Part shown: piece after piece, positions 1 through 12,850 of the stretch | Layout: the number at the start of each line of letters is the position of its first letter | How positions within the stretch are numbered: position 1 is the first letter of the stretch | NCBI RefSeq assembly: GCF_034190915.1 | Contig: NW_026947502.1 | Span: 34,068,785 to 34,132,784 of the forward strand | DNA: 64,000 nt | DNA from: Cavia porcellus | Taxonomy: Eukaryota; Chordata; Mammalia; Rodentia; Caviidae | Direction: 5' to 3' | Translations under genes and position numbers: made by a program | The notes under the pieces: generated by a model | The model's database searches: none | Told to the model about the DNA's origin: nothing | The model's input: only the letters and a program-made list of their open reading frames with translations

Positions 1-1445
1 CTCTCTAGTTTAGTAATTATATGTGTGTGTTTTCTAGTACTACAGGTTAGGATAACTTCAAACATCATAATAAGTGTGTGTTTTAGACCACTAACCTTAC
101 GGGACCTCTTGAAAATGTTTTGTAGAATCAACCAACATCTAATGAACTACATAATCCCACCCTCATGTGCTACCTGTGTGTTTGGTACAGTGATACTATG
201 ATTAGAGGAGGCTTCGCCAACAAAATGCAATCTTCCATCAATTCTGCTGGATCCCTGTTGTACTGACAAAGAAGATATAAAAGCGGAGCATTTGCCAAGT
301 CATTATAATGCTGTGACATTGAAAAGATGGTATACATTGGCTACCAAGTGACTTAGCTAACCTTTCTCTCATTTGTAATGGCTGTTACCTATTGCCCCTT
401 AGAAACATAACAAAAGTGAACCTAATAGTTTTGAAAGAACACCCCCTCTTTAATTTTGATATGTTTATCAGATACCCTAATGATTAAAATTGTAATCTGC
501 ATGGTGTCATGCCCCATCCAACAGCTCATGTAGTAATGTTTAATGAGAAACAACAGTAACAAATTCCTAGGCTATGGTCCTGACCCTCAATAGTACTTGT
601 GTTTTTGACAGTTGCATTTCATATGCAAAGATACACTTCACTCTGCTTATATAACATTATTATCAAATGGGGAATTACTTACCTTATGACTGTTACACTG
701 TTAACATTATGAGGGACCAGCTGTAAATTTTCAATATAGTGATTTAAATATTACTTTTATTTCTGGTACTGATATCAAAATGGCACAGATATATGGATGA
801 AAAAGAAAGCCCTCTGAGGCTTCCTAAACATTTTCTAAGGCACCAGTATTACTAAATCCAGAACATCTTCAAGCTCATGATTATGAGTTTCAGGAAAAGA
901 AAAATGGAAGTTATTTGAGTTTAAAAATCAAATTTAAAAATCTTTTTACACTGAACTGTGTTTTTCACCTTCATTAAAATTAAACACAAGTGTTAGAAGG
1001 CTATGCTTACCTCAAATGTCACAACTAGCAGGTTTTTAAGCAAAATAAGGAAAGCTTCTGACATAAATCTCAAAACCAGGGCCCACTTGGTCTTCCCAGA
1101 AAGTGATTACACAAGTCACTATCAATATAAACAGCATCAGAAACGCATCCCAAGCCCTCTGATTGCGCTGAACTCGGAGTGAGACACTGCTTCACATTCA
1201 GCTCTCATTAAAAATAATTGTCAATTCCCTATGTACTCTCTGTAATACTCTGGGGTACCTATAAGAACACAAACACAAAAACAGGAACTTTACATGCTAA
1301 AAACAGCCCAGAAATGAGAAACTCTCCCAATATTTAAGACCAAGACAACTTGGTTCAAAATATCAAGACACTGAAAACTAATGTGACTATTTTGACTCAA
1401 GCCAGCATAATAATTGTCTCTAATTTTGTATTTCTTTCAGTCCAT
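1..1445. other. AT-rich unique intronic DNA, no gene seen
   Basis: No open frame of note and no recognisable repeat. A short GT-rich patch lies near position 23. Nothing functional could be assigned. Confidence 0.5.
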
Positions 1446-3134
1446 CAAGAAGACTATATGCTGTGACCAAGTAAGATTCATCCCAGCAATCCAGGGATGT
1501 TTCAACAAACAAAAATCAATAAATGTAATACATCACATCAACAGAGCCAAAGACAAATATCACACACGATCATCTCAATAGATACAGAAAAAGCTTTTCA
1601 CAAAGTCCAAAAACTAACTCATGATTTTTAAAAATCCTACATAAAACCTGGATAGATGTTCTCTACCTCAATCTGATAAAAGTCATCTATGACAACCCAA
1701 TGGCCAACATCATACTAAGTGGACAAAAACTGAAAGTTTTACTCTAAAATAAGGAACAAGACAAGGATGTCCACTATTACCACTGCTATTCAATATGGCC
1801 CTGGAAATGGTAGCCAGAGCAATTAGACCAAAGAGCAAAAAGGAGTAAGAATATGAAAAAAAAGAAGTTAAACTATCATTGTTTGCAGGTAACATGATAT
1901 TCCACATAAAAGGACCCCAAAACTTCACCAAACAACTTCTAGATTTAATAACCAAATTCAGTAGTGTAGCTGGATACAAAGTCAACACTCAAAAATCAAT
2001 AGCATTCCTGTACACAAACAACAAAGGCACTGAGCTAGAAATTAGAAACAACACTCTTCATAATATCCAAAACAACGAAATACTTAGGAATCAATCTAAC
2101 AAAGGAAGTAAAAGATTTATACATTAAAAATTACACTGTTCTGAAAAAGGAGATTGAAGAGGATATCAGAAAATGGAAAAATACCCCTTGCTCACAGATA
2201 GGAAAAACCAACATTGTGAAAATAGCCATACTCCCCAAATTGCTATATAGACAATGTAATATTGATCAAAATACTATTCGCTATCATTCCTCACATTAGC
2301 GTTTCTAAAATTTAAATGGAACCAGAAGAGACCTATAATAGCAAGAGCAATTCTGGGCAACAAAGGCAAGGCAGGAGGCATCATAATCCTTGATTTGAAA
2401 CTATACTACAAAGTTACTGTGATAAAATCAGCATGGTACCGGCAGAAAAAAAAACCAAACCAAACCAAACCAGACTTGAGGATCAGTGAAACAGATTAGA
2501 AGATGCAGTCACAACATGAACACACTCAACCACCTTACCTTTACAAAGGGGTCAAGCATGTTCACTAGAAGAAAGACAGCTTCTTTAATAAATGATGCTG
2601 GAAAAACTGGCTCTCTAAATGCTGAAGACTAAAATTAGATCCATTCCATTATCATGCAGTAAATTGAAGTCAAAATGGGTCAGAGATTTAAATACTAAAA
2701 CAGAGATACTAAATCTACCAGAAGAAAAATTAGGTATAAATCTGAAGACAGGGATAGGCAGAGAGTTCGTGAACAAACCCCAAATTCCATGGGAAATATT
2801 TCAAAGAATCCACAACTAGGATCTCATCTTATTAAAAAGCTTTTGCACATCAAAAAAGTCACCAACTGAGTGAAAAGATAACCCAAAGAGGTGGAAAAAA
2901 TTTATCTAACTGTTCCTCAGACAAAGGACTTATATAGAGAACATATAATTCAGACCCCAAATTCAAAGACCAAATCCAAAAATGTGCAGCCAAGATATGC
3001 AGAAATATAAATAGCAAATGAATATATTTAAAAATGTTCAACATCATTGGTCATTCAAGAAATGCAAATTAAAACAACACTGAGATTCTGTCTCACCCCA
3101 GAAAGAATAGCAATCATCAAGAAATCAACCAATA
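1446..3134 (+). mobile_element. L1 LINE, decayed ORF2, part 1 (host of the U6-L1 insertion)
   Basis: The translation keeps L1 ORF2 reverse-transcriptase signatures: a degenerate KTQKS region (VNTQKSIAFLYTNN at about 1981-2022) and downstream C-terminal blocks. The catalytic FADD motif reads FAGN (about 1879-1890), so both catalytic aspartates are lost, and many stops and frameshifts are present. The copy is 5'-truncated inside the RT domain near 1446-1460 (left edge approximate). It is interrupted at 3134 by a chimeric retrocopy and resumes at 5182. Confidence 0.85.
3120..3134 (+). repeat. Left target-site duplication of the U6-L1 chimera
   Basis: AGAAATCAACCAATA here matches AGAAATCAACCCATA at 5167-5181 in 14 of 15 bases. 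The two copies bracket the inserted U6-L1 segment, and removing one restores continuous L1 ORF2 sequence. Confidence 0.85.
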
Positions 3135-3241
3135 GTGCTCACTTCAGCAGCACATATACTAAAATTGGAATGATACAGAGAAGATTAGCATGGCCTCTGT
3201 GCAAGGACGACATGCAAATTCGTGAAGCATTTCATATTTTT
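3135..3241 (+). pseudogene. U6 snRNA retropseudogene, full length, 5' part of a U6-L1 chimera
   Basis: It starts exactly at the U6 first nucleotide (GTGCTCACTTCAGCAGCACA) and runs through the conserved ACATATACTAAAATTGGAA and ATTCGTGAAG segments to the terminal oligo-T (3237-3241), 107 bp. About ten substitutions against functional U6 are visible, nearly all transitions at former CpG sites, including changes near the 5' stem. There is no proximal sequence element or TATA upstream, since L1 sequence abuts base 1. It is therefore a dead copy. The L1 sequence fused directly after the oligo-T shows it was made by L1 machinery. Confidence 0.95.
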
Positions 3242-5166
3242 ATGTACTAAAGTCAAAATGGATCAAAGATCTAAATATTAAAACAGAAACACTAAATCTG
3301 CTGGAAATCTCGAAGACATAGGGGTAGGCAGAGAATTCATGAACAAAAATCAAATTGCATGGGAAATACTTCCTAGAATCAATAACTGGGATCTCATCTT
3401 ATTAAAAAGATTTTGCCTGTTGAAAGAAATCTCCAACAGAGTAAAGAAGGAAACCCATAAATTCTGAAAAAATATTAGTCAACTGTCCCTCAGAAAAAGG
3501 ACTTCTGTCTAGAACATATAAGGAAATTTTAAAAATCAGATCCCTGAAATTTAAAGACCCAATCCAAAAATGGGCATCTGAGATATACACAGTTCTCAAA
3601 TAAAGAAATACAAATGGCAAATAAATACATAAACAAATGTTCAGCACACTGGTCATTAGAGAAATGAAAATTAAAACCACACTGAAATTCCATCTCACTC
3701 CAGAAAGAATGGCCAGGATCAAGAAAACTGCCAACAACAAATGCTGGAGAGGCTGCAGGGAAAAAAGAACTCTTTTGTACTGTTGGTGGGAGTGCAGACT
3801 GGTGCAACCACTGTGGAGGTAGGTCTAGAGGTTACTCAAAAAGCTGGGATTGGAAGTCCCATTTGACCCAGCTATTCCACTTCTGGGAATACTCTCAGAA
3901 GAATTGAAAACATCATATCATAGTGATATATGTGCACCCATGTTTATAGCAGCACAATTTGTAATGGCCAGATCTTGGAAACAACCTAGATGCCCATCAA
4001 TTGAGGAATAGATTTTAAAAATGTGGTACTTTTATACAATGGAGTATTATTCAGCTATAGAGAATGATCACACTGAGATATTTATAAGTAAATGGATGCA
4101 ACTTGAGACCATACTCATAAGTGAAATAAATCAAACTCATATGTGTAAATACCATATTGTCTCCCTAGTACATGTAAGAAATGGTAAGAGTCCATAAGGT
4201 AAAAAAAATCCTCAATAAATACAGTAAAAGGATAAGAATCTGCTCAAAGGGGAACAGTAATATTTTAGGGAAAAGGAGGAAAAAGAAAAAGGGAAAAGAA
4301 AAAATATCTAAATTTGTATAAACACACTTAGAAACGCTAAGATGATTGTGTTACAAATTTATAAGTTTGTGGAACAAAACAGTTAACATTCATATGATTA
4401 GAACAATTTTGCATGTTTGTGTCTGGTGGTCTGAGGAACTCTTGAAGACCACTATGTAAAATAACAACCTTAGTTATCTTCCTACAACCTTGTTTTGAAG
4501 GCCTATATTGTCATTGGTTTGAGCTCTTTGCTACTGTTAATTATTTGGGGTTTTTTGTTTGTTTCTAGTAATCTGTTTTGTTTTGTTTTTCCCTCTGATA
4601 CAGAAAGGATAGGTATACATGTAGAAACTTATACATGCCTAGAACTTTTCCTAAACAATTCTCAAGAATCGATTATATTATGCATGATGAAATGAACAGC
4701 TACTTTGAAGAAATAGAGACATTATGGTATCCATTGCTGATTCTGTGATCATGCTGTGAAATCCAGTAATGCTTTCTGTTATTTGTTCAGAGTGGTTTTA
4801 GTCTGTTTTGCATTGTTTAATTTCAACATACATGAAGGAATGGGCAGCTATTTTGAAGAAACATTACAGTATTTTGAAGAGACATTATGGTACCATTGTT
4901 GATTTTTCCATTGTTTGGTTTTGAAGGCCTGTAATGCCTCTATTACTCTGTTTTGACCAATACCAATTTTATACTATTTTGTTGTATATGAATTCATTGT
5001 GTGTGCAAATATAGACCTTTGGAAGAAAACAAGAGACACTGTAGTGGCGACTATAGATTTCCTGTTGTCTTATTTTGAAATCTATGTCACTTACATTGTT
5101 TTCTTCTGATCTGCTTTGTTCTGTTTTATTATATTTTTTTAACCCTCTTTAAAATAAAAATTAAAG
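3242..5166 (+). mobile_element. 5'-truncated L1 fused to U6 (ORF2 C-terminus plus 3'UTR)
   Basis: It begins directly after the U6 oligo-T and corresponds to the same ORF2 region as about 2665 in the surrounding L1. It continues through the ORF2 end (near 4030-4150, typical TACAATGGAGTATTATTCAGC) into a 3'UTR with about three units of a 130-150 bp tandem repeat (about 4690-5150), and ends in an A-rich tail (AAAATAAAAATTAA). Many stops are present. The right flank is the second target-site duplication. Confidence 0.88.
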
Positions 5167-5181
5167 AGAAATCAACCCATA
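5167..5181 (+). repeat. Right target-site duplication of the U6-L1 chimera
   Basis: AGAAATCAACCCATA, one mismatch to the copy at 3120-3134. Confidence 0.85.
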
Positions 5182-6009
5182 ACAAATGCTGGAGGGGCTG
5201 TGGGCAAAAAGGAACTCTTTTCCACTGTTAGTGAGAATGTAGATGGTGCAACCACAGTGGAAATTAATGTGAATATTCCTCTAAATCTAGGATTAGAGGC
5301 TCCATTTGACCCAGCCATCCCCCTTCTGTGAATCTTTCCAGAAGAGTTAAAACCATCATATCACAGCTATATATATGCACCCATGTTTATAGTAGCATAA
5401 TTTATAACAGCTAAATCTTGGAAACAACCTAAATGCCCATCATCCAAGGAATGGAAAAAAATGTTATAATTTTATTAATAAGGATAAACTTGGGGCTCTT
5501 ACATGTAACTGGGTGCAACTTAAGACCATATTCATAAGTGAAACAAATCAGACTCATATGTGTAAACATCCTATTTTCCTAGTGTAATAAGCCGAGAGAG
5601 TAAATAATATCCAAAATGTACAATAGATATTTTGAAATGGGAAGAAGCTTCCAAAAGAAAAGAGAAACTGGGAAGGTGGGGGACAAGAAAATAAATAAAT
5701 ATATATTACACATATATCATATACACTTACATACAATAGGTAGTTAAGATATTTATACTGCTAATTGCTGTTAGTTTATTGAAAGGAAAGGTTTGCATTT
5801 ATATTGTTTGATCAATTTTTCATACCTATACGTTGTAATTTGAGCAACTACTTTGAAAGTCACAATACACGGTATGTTAATCATTGTTACTCTCCTGCTT
5901 TGTTTTGAAATTTTGTATCATTGTTTTTATAGTTTTTCTCCTTAAAATAAAAAATATCTAGCTACAAGAATCCAGAGCACTACCAAAAAAAAAAAAAAAA
6001 AAAAAAAAA
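5182..6009 (+). mobile_element. L1 LINE, part 2 (3' end of the host L1)
   Basis: It resumes the ORF2 sequence (ACAAATGCTGGAGGGGCTG) that breaks off at 3134, passes through the ORF2 end and a single 3'UTR unit, and reaches AATAAA at 5946-5951. A pure run of 25 A follows at 5985-6009. I take the A-run as the poly(A) tail. Its purity is surprising for such a decayed copy, so secondary expansion is possible. No target-site duplication for the outer copy was found. Confidence 0.8.
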
Positions 6010-9000
6010 GGAGCAACAGGTTTTATTACGTCCTGCACTGTTATTCAACAATACTGTGGTTTTCTTGAATGGCACCAGCACCATGGACAGCTCCAAGAAG
6101 TAGTACTGAGAAATATTACCACTACTCCCTATATTCACATTGAAACAGTGATCCAATTTAGGGAGTAAAGAGAGAATAAACATATCCTCGCTTTTATTTT
6201 TGTCCTGTTCAAGGGGGTAAGGGGTGCAAAAACAGAGTAAATCACAAACCAAGGTCTCAGTGTATTGTGACTTAGTGGATGGAATCTTTTCAAGCCCTGG
6301 GTTTTACTTTCCCCAAGGTATATTTGGCACTTTGTGCATGCATATAACTGTGATTATCAAAGATTGTGGTAAGTGATAATATCACAAGTAAGAATAAGTG
6401 GTACTATTGAGGATCAAGAAAAGAGATGTAAGGAATACAAAAATCTCAGATGCCCCATCCACTGTGTTCAAGGATATAATAGGTGAGAAGAGCAAAGACA
6501 AATATTCACCAGATAAAAAATAGAGTCATGGTTGGCTCTGTCCATGTGCCAGTCAGTACAAAATAAAGATAGCTTATCTGACAAGTAGCCCCGTGACTCT
6601 GAAGAGTTAATGAGAGCTCAGCAGCAAAGAGGAAGTCAGACCTAAGAGGGCAACTGATTTTATACTCTGCCTTAGCTCTGGAACCACCAGGATGGATTCA
6701 AGCCAACAGCAAAAAATGCCAAGATTCTCCCTATCCACACACCTAGAATGAAAAGCATATTCAGAGGAACACTGGGTGACTGCTTAGTGTGGTTCAATAA
6801 CATTCACAGGAAGGAGCATTTAAAATGTCCTTTGCAGTACCAATAGACCCTGAAGCAAATGCCACATCCTTGGAAGTCCATCCAAGTGCCTCAAAAACCT
6901 GCTGAGTGGATGGGTAGACAAGACCTGCTAGGTACTGACACACATTCCCTTCTAGGGAATTTTTCTAAAATTTAAAATGATTCCTCCCAAAAATGTTTGA
7001 GACAGGTTCACAATAATTACTACTCTTATTCAAAAATTGATATTGAGTCCTCTATGGAAGGATTAATAAATATAGAAGTTACATAGTTTGCATGATGACA
7101 GTGTTTTCCCTTAATTTTGTTTTGGCAAAGTATAAAGTACTTGAACAATTAATCACAATTGCTGAATTACAGCAATAAATGACAGATCTTCTACAATCCT
7201 AGGCCATAAATGCTGTTAAATCATATTTATGCAAAGGCTGGTTTTTGTTTTTTGACGTTAGAGATCAGCTTTGTGAAAAGCTGTCACATGTAATTTGGAG
7301 CACTTGAAAATAAAGCATAAATCTATCTGTCTCACTGTTTTTCTACCCAGAGAAAACAATAATGAGGAAATGGCCTCTTTTTTCCAAATTAAATGTATTA
7401 CACAAATAGACCTCTCTTGTCTTAAAGGCTAAACTTTAACCTTGTGCTCAGTTTTCAAACCTTTGTATGATCAGTTCATCGAGCTAGAAATTATAGAGAA
7501 TTAAGGCCAAGTTTTGAAGCTTTAAAAGACCACTCCTTAACAGGGAAATGTACCTGTTTATCATTGTAATAGTACTGTATCACTATCATTTTCTAAAGTT
7601 GCCTTTCTTAAAGGATATTGCTCTATTCACACATGCTATCTTATAAGACAATAAAGCATTATTTTCTCCAACTGAGAGGTCAGAAGATGTGAAAGGACTT
7701 GCCAGGGGTCCCCACAATAATACATCCAGAAAGATCCCTCCTTACCAATGGTTTTGTTTCCAGGGCAGCACTGTAGACACCAGACTGCTTGAATCAAACT
7801 AAGATAGCTGCTCTCGGAATATCGTGCATGTCTCCTAGGAGACAGGGTCCATGCTGGCCTAACAGAGCATGAGAGGAACAGCTGCTTTGTGGAGGCTCAA
7901 GAACAACACTCAAGAGAGAGTAGCCAGCAAAAGTCACAGCCTTGAGATGGCCTGGAATAATAGCAACCATTTATGATAGATATGAGTGCTGATCTGTCCA
8001 CAATAACAAGCTGCTCCTTGTCTCTAATACCTACAACCATGGGAATCTGAGACACTTGGAGGATCTGCTCTTAAAATAGGACCAGCCCTTGCTGCAGCCT
8101 GCAGCTTCCTTTATGGCTCAGAATTCAGAGACTAACTTACTGTCTCAGCCCATGATAAGCTAGATTGGTCCCACAAAGGGCCACAGTCTGCAGCTCAGGA
8201 AGCTCAGTAACTGTGTGTGGTGCTTCATCATTGCTGCTCTCAGGGTTTCTGTTTTTCAGGAGGCTTTACTGCATCCAGGGCTCCCGCCTTTCATTTTAAC
8301 AGAAGGGGAAGTGTGAGTCTATGGCATCCTACAAATAATAAAACCCATGCATCACAGTTATGCATCTGTTTAAACAACTTGTATTTCTTACAAATATAAT
8401 GCTCTCTTCTTTCTTTTTTGATACCTTAGAGGCCACATGCCCTTTAGAACTACCCTTTAATTCTTTAACTATATAAAATGCTAAGAATATGGGCAACTCT
8501 TGCATCCAAATCACATCATTCTATCAAACCACCTTATACTGTTTTCAATACACCAGTTTAATTACTATCAATACAAACTTACCAAAAGTGCTACGCGCTG
8601 ACACAATTATTACCACTGGGAACGTATGTGAAAAGTACTTGTTCTCAAGGAATAATAATGAATGGTGGAGAAAAAACCCAAAATCAGTAAAATGATGATC
8701 TCTAGGGACTACACTAGAAGTTTTTAATGATACTACAGTAGAGCCAAACAATAGCCAGTCACCTTGAGCCAATGAGAAATTTGTATAAGTTTCATTTTAT
8801 CTACAATAATGATATCATATATGTTACTTCAATACAATAAAGCTCAAATCCCAGAAGAAATTCATTGTTAACACACTACCAAGTACTACTTGTCACCTGG
8901 TGGGTATATGAGCCTTTGTTTCAAGAAACCATGCAATAGGTCTGAAATAACTCTCCCACTTAGCTAGCTGCTAGTGTCTTCTAATTACTCATCACTTAAT

Positions 9001-9560
9001 GGTCCAGGGAGTTTAAGTTTAGCTTGATATCCAGGAGAGAATAAATTGAAATTTGAGACTCGCTCATCTGATAGGAAAAGGCACAAAATGAGGCTTCACT
9101 ATCAAGGAGAAGGAGTTTCACATATGGCTGGTTCTGAGCAGAAACCTACATATAAGCAGATACACCTTCAGAGATCCTTATGAATTTTTCAGAGGAAGAT
9201 CAAAGAGAAAATAGACATGAATGGGCTGCAGCAGAAGGATATGAAGTGGAAGCGGTGCTGCCATGGATTAGAATTTAGATAAAGCCCATCATGCACAACG
9301 ACCTTGAGTAAAATACAGAGTGTCCCCCAGGCTGGAGGAGACATATGAGCAACATCAATATGGGACTGCGATTCCCAAACTTCCAAAAGCAATGACACTC
9401 TCAGAGAGTTTTTAAACTGTAACAAGAACTATAACCATGTTTCATGTTGACTTTTACTTCTAGACAAGGTTGCTACTTTTAGTCATACAGGTGGAATGCA
9501 TATGTGAGAGGGTGCCTGGAATTATACCTCTTCCAAGGAGATCACCCCTGAGGACATGTC
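6010..9560. other. Unique intronic DNA with conserved-looking stretches
   Basis: No coding exon seen. The stretch 7080-7620 has few repeats and dense homeobox/POU-like words (CAATTAATCACAATTGCTGA, ATTTATGCAAAG). It is described as a candidate conserved noncoding element in the findings. Confidence 0.45.
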
Positions 9561-9615
9561 ACTAATTAATTAATATATATATACCATATACATATACATA
9601 TTATAGCATATATAT
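9555..9615. repeat. AT-rich simple sequence (TAAT / TATA)
   Basis: TAATTAATTAATATATATAT followed by irregular CATATA units. Confidence 0.8.
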
Positions 9616-9778
9616 CATAAGGCCATCGATGTGGTTCCTGATCTTCTGGGCTCTTCTTAATCCAGTGAGGTTGACCTATCAGGATTAATGGTCACAATAG
9701 CACATTCCTAGCTCTATTTGAGTACCTACTATGTGCTAAAAGTATGAAAGACACTGAAAATTCAAACACCAAAAAAGA

Positions 9779-9905
9779 GCCAGGTGTGGTGGTGTGTGCT
9801 TATACTATAGCACTTAGGAGGCTGAGACAGGAAGACCACTACAAGTTCAAGCTCAGGCTGGGCTGCATAAAGAAACCCTGTCTCAAAATTCACTAAAAAA
9901 TACTT
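9779..9905 (+). mobile_element. B1 SINE (7SL-derived)
   Basis: Begins GCCAGGTGTGGTGGTGTGTG and carries GGAGGCTGAGACAGGAAGA and CCCTGTCTCAAAA, ending in an A-rich tail. Moderately diverged. Confidence 0.9.
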
Positions 9906-11180
9906 GGACCACTCTCACTGAATTCCCACAATCCTTTTATTACAGCAAGAACATGTTGGCTTTTCCAATTATCGCAGAGAAATTAAAAGAAGAATTTGTT
10001 CCTCGAATAAGATAAATCTCCATCAGTTTCAAACCAAGTGGGAGCTTCAAAAGGACACAAAATGAGAACATCCATAGAAATACTCAATTCTTTTTGGTGG
10101 TTACTGAAAATAAAGATACCAGTGACAGTCATTCAATGCCAGAAAATGTAAGCAGGTTCTTCAAGAAATGTGGAGGTGTCTTCTAATGAGACTATTGCTT
10201 CATATCGCATTGTCATCCTCATTCTAGATCTGCCTGAACTCTCTTTGGCCAGCCAGAGAAGAACATTTCAGAAAACAAAGAAAACTTAGAAAATGTCTCA
10301 CATCAACAGACGCAGGCATCACTCTCCTGTAAGGCTCACGGTACATGCACTGGAAGACCAAACTGCTTCTGAGGAAGCCAAAGCTTCCATCATTTCCATA
10401 ATCAGGTCCGTGCCTGGGTTCTTTTGACTGGCCTGGAGTAGTCTCTGAGAAAAATTAAGAGTTGACTCTGTGTTCTAAGTTTCTTACAATGTGTAATACA
10501 ACTATGATTTTATAGTAAGAAAAATAACTTTTTAAAAACAAGAAGTACTAAATACTGCTTAGGCAAATCTTTCAGTCTTAGAAACCTTGATTTTGAAAAA
10601 TAATCTGCTCTTCTCATAAAAGTTAATGAGTCTTGGACTTCAGTCAAGCTCTTTCTGGTAAAATATACTAAGAACTCCTGTGTATGAGATTTAGGAGGCA
10701 ACTCTTTCTTCATTTAACTCATGTTCCTACATCTAATATCTCCTGGAATCATAGTGCTATTTCTATTGTTTTCAGCTTTTACTAATAGAGCCAGAAAAAC
10801 ACCTAATGTTCTTGCATATATCATGTTGTCCCTTTGAGGAAACAGATATGGGCTATTGGCATAAGGGAAGCACTTCAGCACCAAACAGAATTGCACAGAT
10901 CAGCACCTGAGCTAATATACAATACTGCAGAAACACCTAGGTCAAAATGAGTATCAGAGGAAGCTGATTTGGATAATGTTACCAAATTCCAGCTCCACAA
11001 GGATGGACTACCAAGTTGGTTGCACCTGTTTGAAATGGTGTTTACTACAGAATACACACAAGCAAGCAGTGTGTGTTCCTCAGACACTAGGCACATCTTT
11101 CCAACTCTCAGTGAAGCTGCACATGTGATGAGACACGACTGATCAGCACTGTGAACCAGACAGCCCAGCTTCAATATGTC
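9906..11180. other. Unique intronic DNA, no feature assigned
   Basis: Only short open frames without family resemblance. No repeat recognised. Confidence 0.45.
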
Positions 11181-11550
11181 TTAGTTGCTTTTCTCATTGC
11201 TGAAACAAAATACCTGATGGCCCAAGTTATAGGAGAAAAGGTTCATTTATCACAGTTTGTAGAGGTTTCAGCCCATAAGTAGCTAGCTCCAAGGCACGTT
11301 AGCATCACAAGGAAGAATAGGACAGAAGATAGCAAAATAAGGGACAACCACAGCTCTTTCTCCTTTATGTCTAATCCAGACTATGTAGGGCAAGTAGCAT
11401 TCACACTCTTAATCCCAGTGTCCTTGATCCTAGCATTGCACCCTGAATCAGTCCCATTTTCACATGCTCTGGATTTAGCCATTTCTGAAAAAGGCCACCT
11501 ATGTATGACCACATGAGGCTTTGGGAGCCATCTAGACACAAGGCATAACA
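11181..11550 (-). mobile_element. Solo LTR, MaLR-like (same family as 24530-24923)
   Basis: About 370 bp in reverse orientation. Read on the plus strand it starts TTAGTTGCTTTTCTCATTGC and ends TCTAGACACAAGGCATAACA, both closely matching the edges of the 24.5-kb copy. A partial 5-bp duplication (ATGTC/ATGCT) flanks it. No internal retroviral genes are nearby. It is an old fossil of the ERVL-MaLR type. The exact family name is uncertain. Confidence 0.75.
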
Positions 11551-11950
11551 ATGCTGCATGCTGAATGAATTTGTTGGTGGACAGCAGGCTGAACTGACAG
11601 GGAACTCTTCCTGCTGAAAACAGCTGGATATATATACAATATGCATCACGCAGTCTCCTAGAAACTAAAACTAACACTAATTTAAGAATTCAAGGTTAGG
11701 GAAAGCTCCTTGATGTCTGAGACAAGAACATTTATCCAATCAATGCCAGAAGCAACATGACAGTCCCTGGGAGCAGGCCCAACCAGCTAGACTTGGCATT
11801 CTTCCTCAAGCTAAAGGGTACCTCCAACTCCAAGCCTTCAGATAACTTTCCAGTCAATGAGAGGCAGTTCCAAAAGCAAGTTGTCCTTGCCTTCTACAAA
11901 GGATTGGAGTTTATCTCAAGGATTATGGATAAGATTGAAAGTCACTCTTC

Positions 11951-12053
11951 TGGGGCTGGAAGTATAGCTCAAGGGTAGAGTTTGTACTTAGCATGCACGG
12001 GGCCCTGGGTTCAACCCCAGTACAGCCAAAAAAGAAATCAATCAATCAATCAA
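11951..12053 (+). mobile_element. ID-like SINE with (AATC)n tail
   Basis: tRNA-derived body GGGGCTGGAAGTATAGCTCA with A-box-like and B-box-like (GGTTCAACCCC) sequences, then an A-rich tail that has become (AATC)5. A 9-bp direct repeat TCACTCTTC flanks it at 11942-11950 and 12054-12062. Confidence 0.9.
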
Positions 12054-12379
12054 TCACTCTTCACAGTTGGAGATCCAAAAAGTTATCTCAAGAATGAATT
12101 TGTTTTGGATGCTAGATGCAGAAATTCCAGGAACTGCCTGGAAATTTCATCTGGAATGTCCTCTCACTCTGACCTAAAGAAAGTACAATCGGCCTCCACC
12201 TTATTGACGGTGGTAATAAAATCTCAGGGATGGTGTGAAACTATGAATAAGCTGGATTGTGATGTGGCCAGGCAAGTTTGCTCTGGGTTTCTACTTACTG
12301 CATTTCCACTTAAATTGTAGATAAAGTAACCTTCAACTTCAGATAAAATTAAATTCTTCACACTAGTCCATGATCTATG

Positions 12380-12850
12380 GCATGATCTACAAAGCCCTGT
12401 CTACCTTTTCCACCATACCATTGCCTACTAAATGTACTCCAGACATACCTTTTACTCCTCAGACAGCCAAGCTCACTACCATCCCTGGGCCTCTACACTT
12501 CCTGTTCCTCCACCCAGAATGCTTTGCCATATATGCTGATTCAGCTGGCTCTGCCCAACCTTCAGTCATGCAGCGAGGCCTCCCTAAGCTCTTGTCTAAA
12601 TTGCATGCCTTCAAGAAGGCCCATTACACTTATAACATCACCTTGCCAAGCCTTATTTGCTTTGTCACAAATTCTGACTTAAGTGTCTGATTTACTGTGT
12701 TCTGCTGCCCTAGAAGAATGCAAAACCCAGGAGCATAGGGCCCTTTTCAGTCTGGCTCACATCCATCTCTTCAGTGTCCACAAAAGTGCCTGGCATATAG
12801 TAACACTCAGTAAATATTTGTTAGATAAGTGGAACAATGAATCAATCAAT
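12380..12850 (+). repeat. L2 LINE 3' end fossil
   Basis: Contains protein-remnant-like CACCCAGAATGCTTTGCC and the diagnostic L2 tail: GTGCCTGGCATATAGTAACA, then CAGTAAATATTTGTTAGATA. Strongly diverged. Boundaries approximate. Confidence 0.75.

Noticed and set aside
1446..3134. Active L1 reverse transcriptase
   Set aside because: Catalytic FADD has become FAGN and the frame is broken many times.
3135..3241. Functional U6 snRNA gene
   Set aside because: No proximal sequence element or TATA upstream, about ten substitutions, and direct fusion to L1 on both sides.
6010..6260. Minus-strand processed pseudogene after the A-run (AATAAA on the minus strand at about 6022)
   Set aside because: A minus-strand retrocopy would show a T-run, not an A-run, on the plus strand at this edge, and no protein match was recognised.
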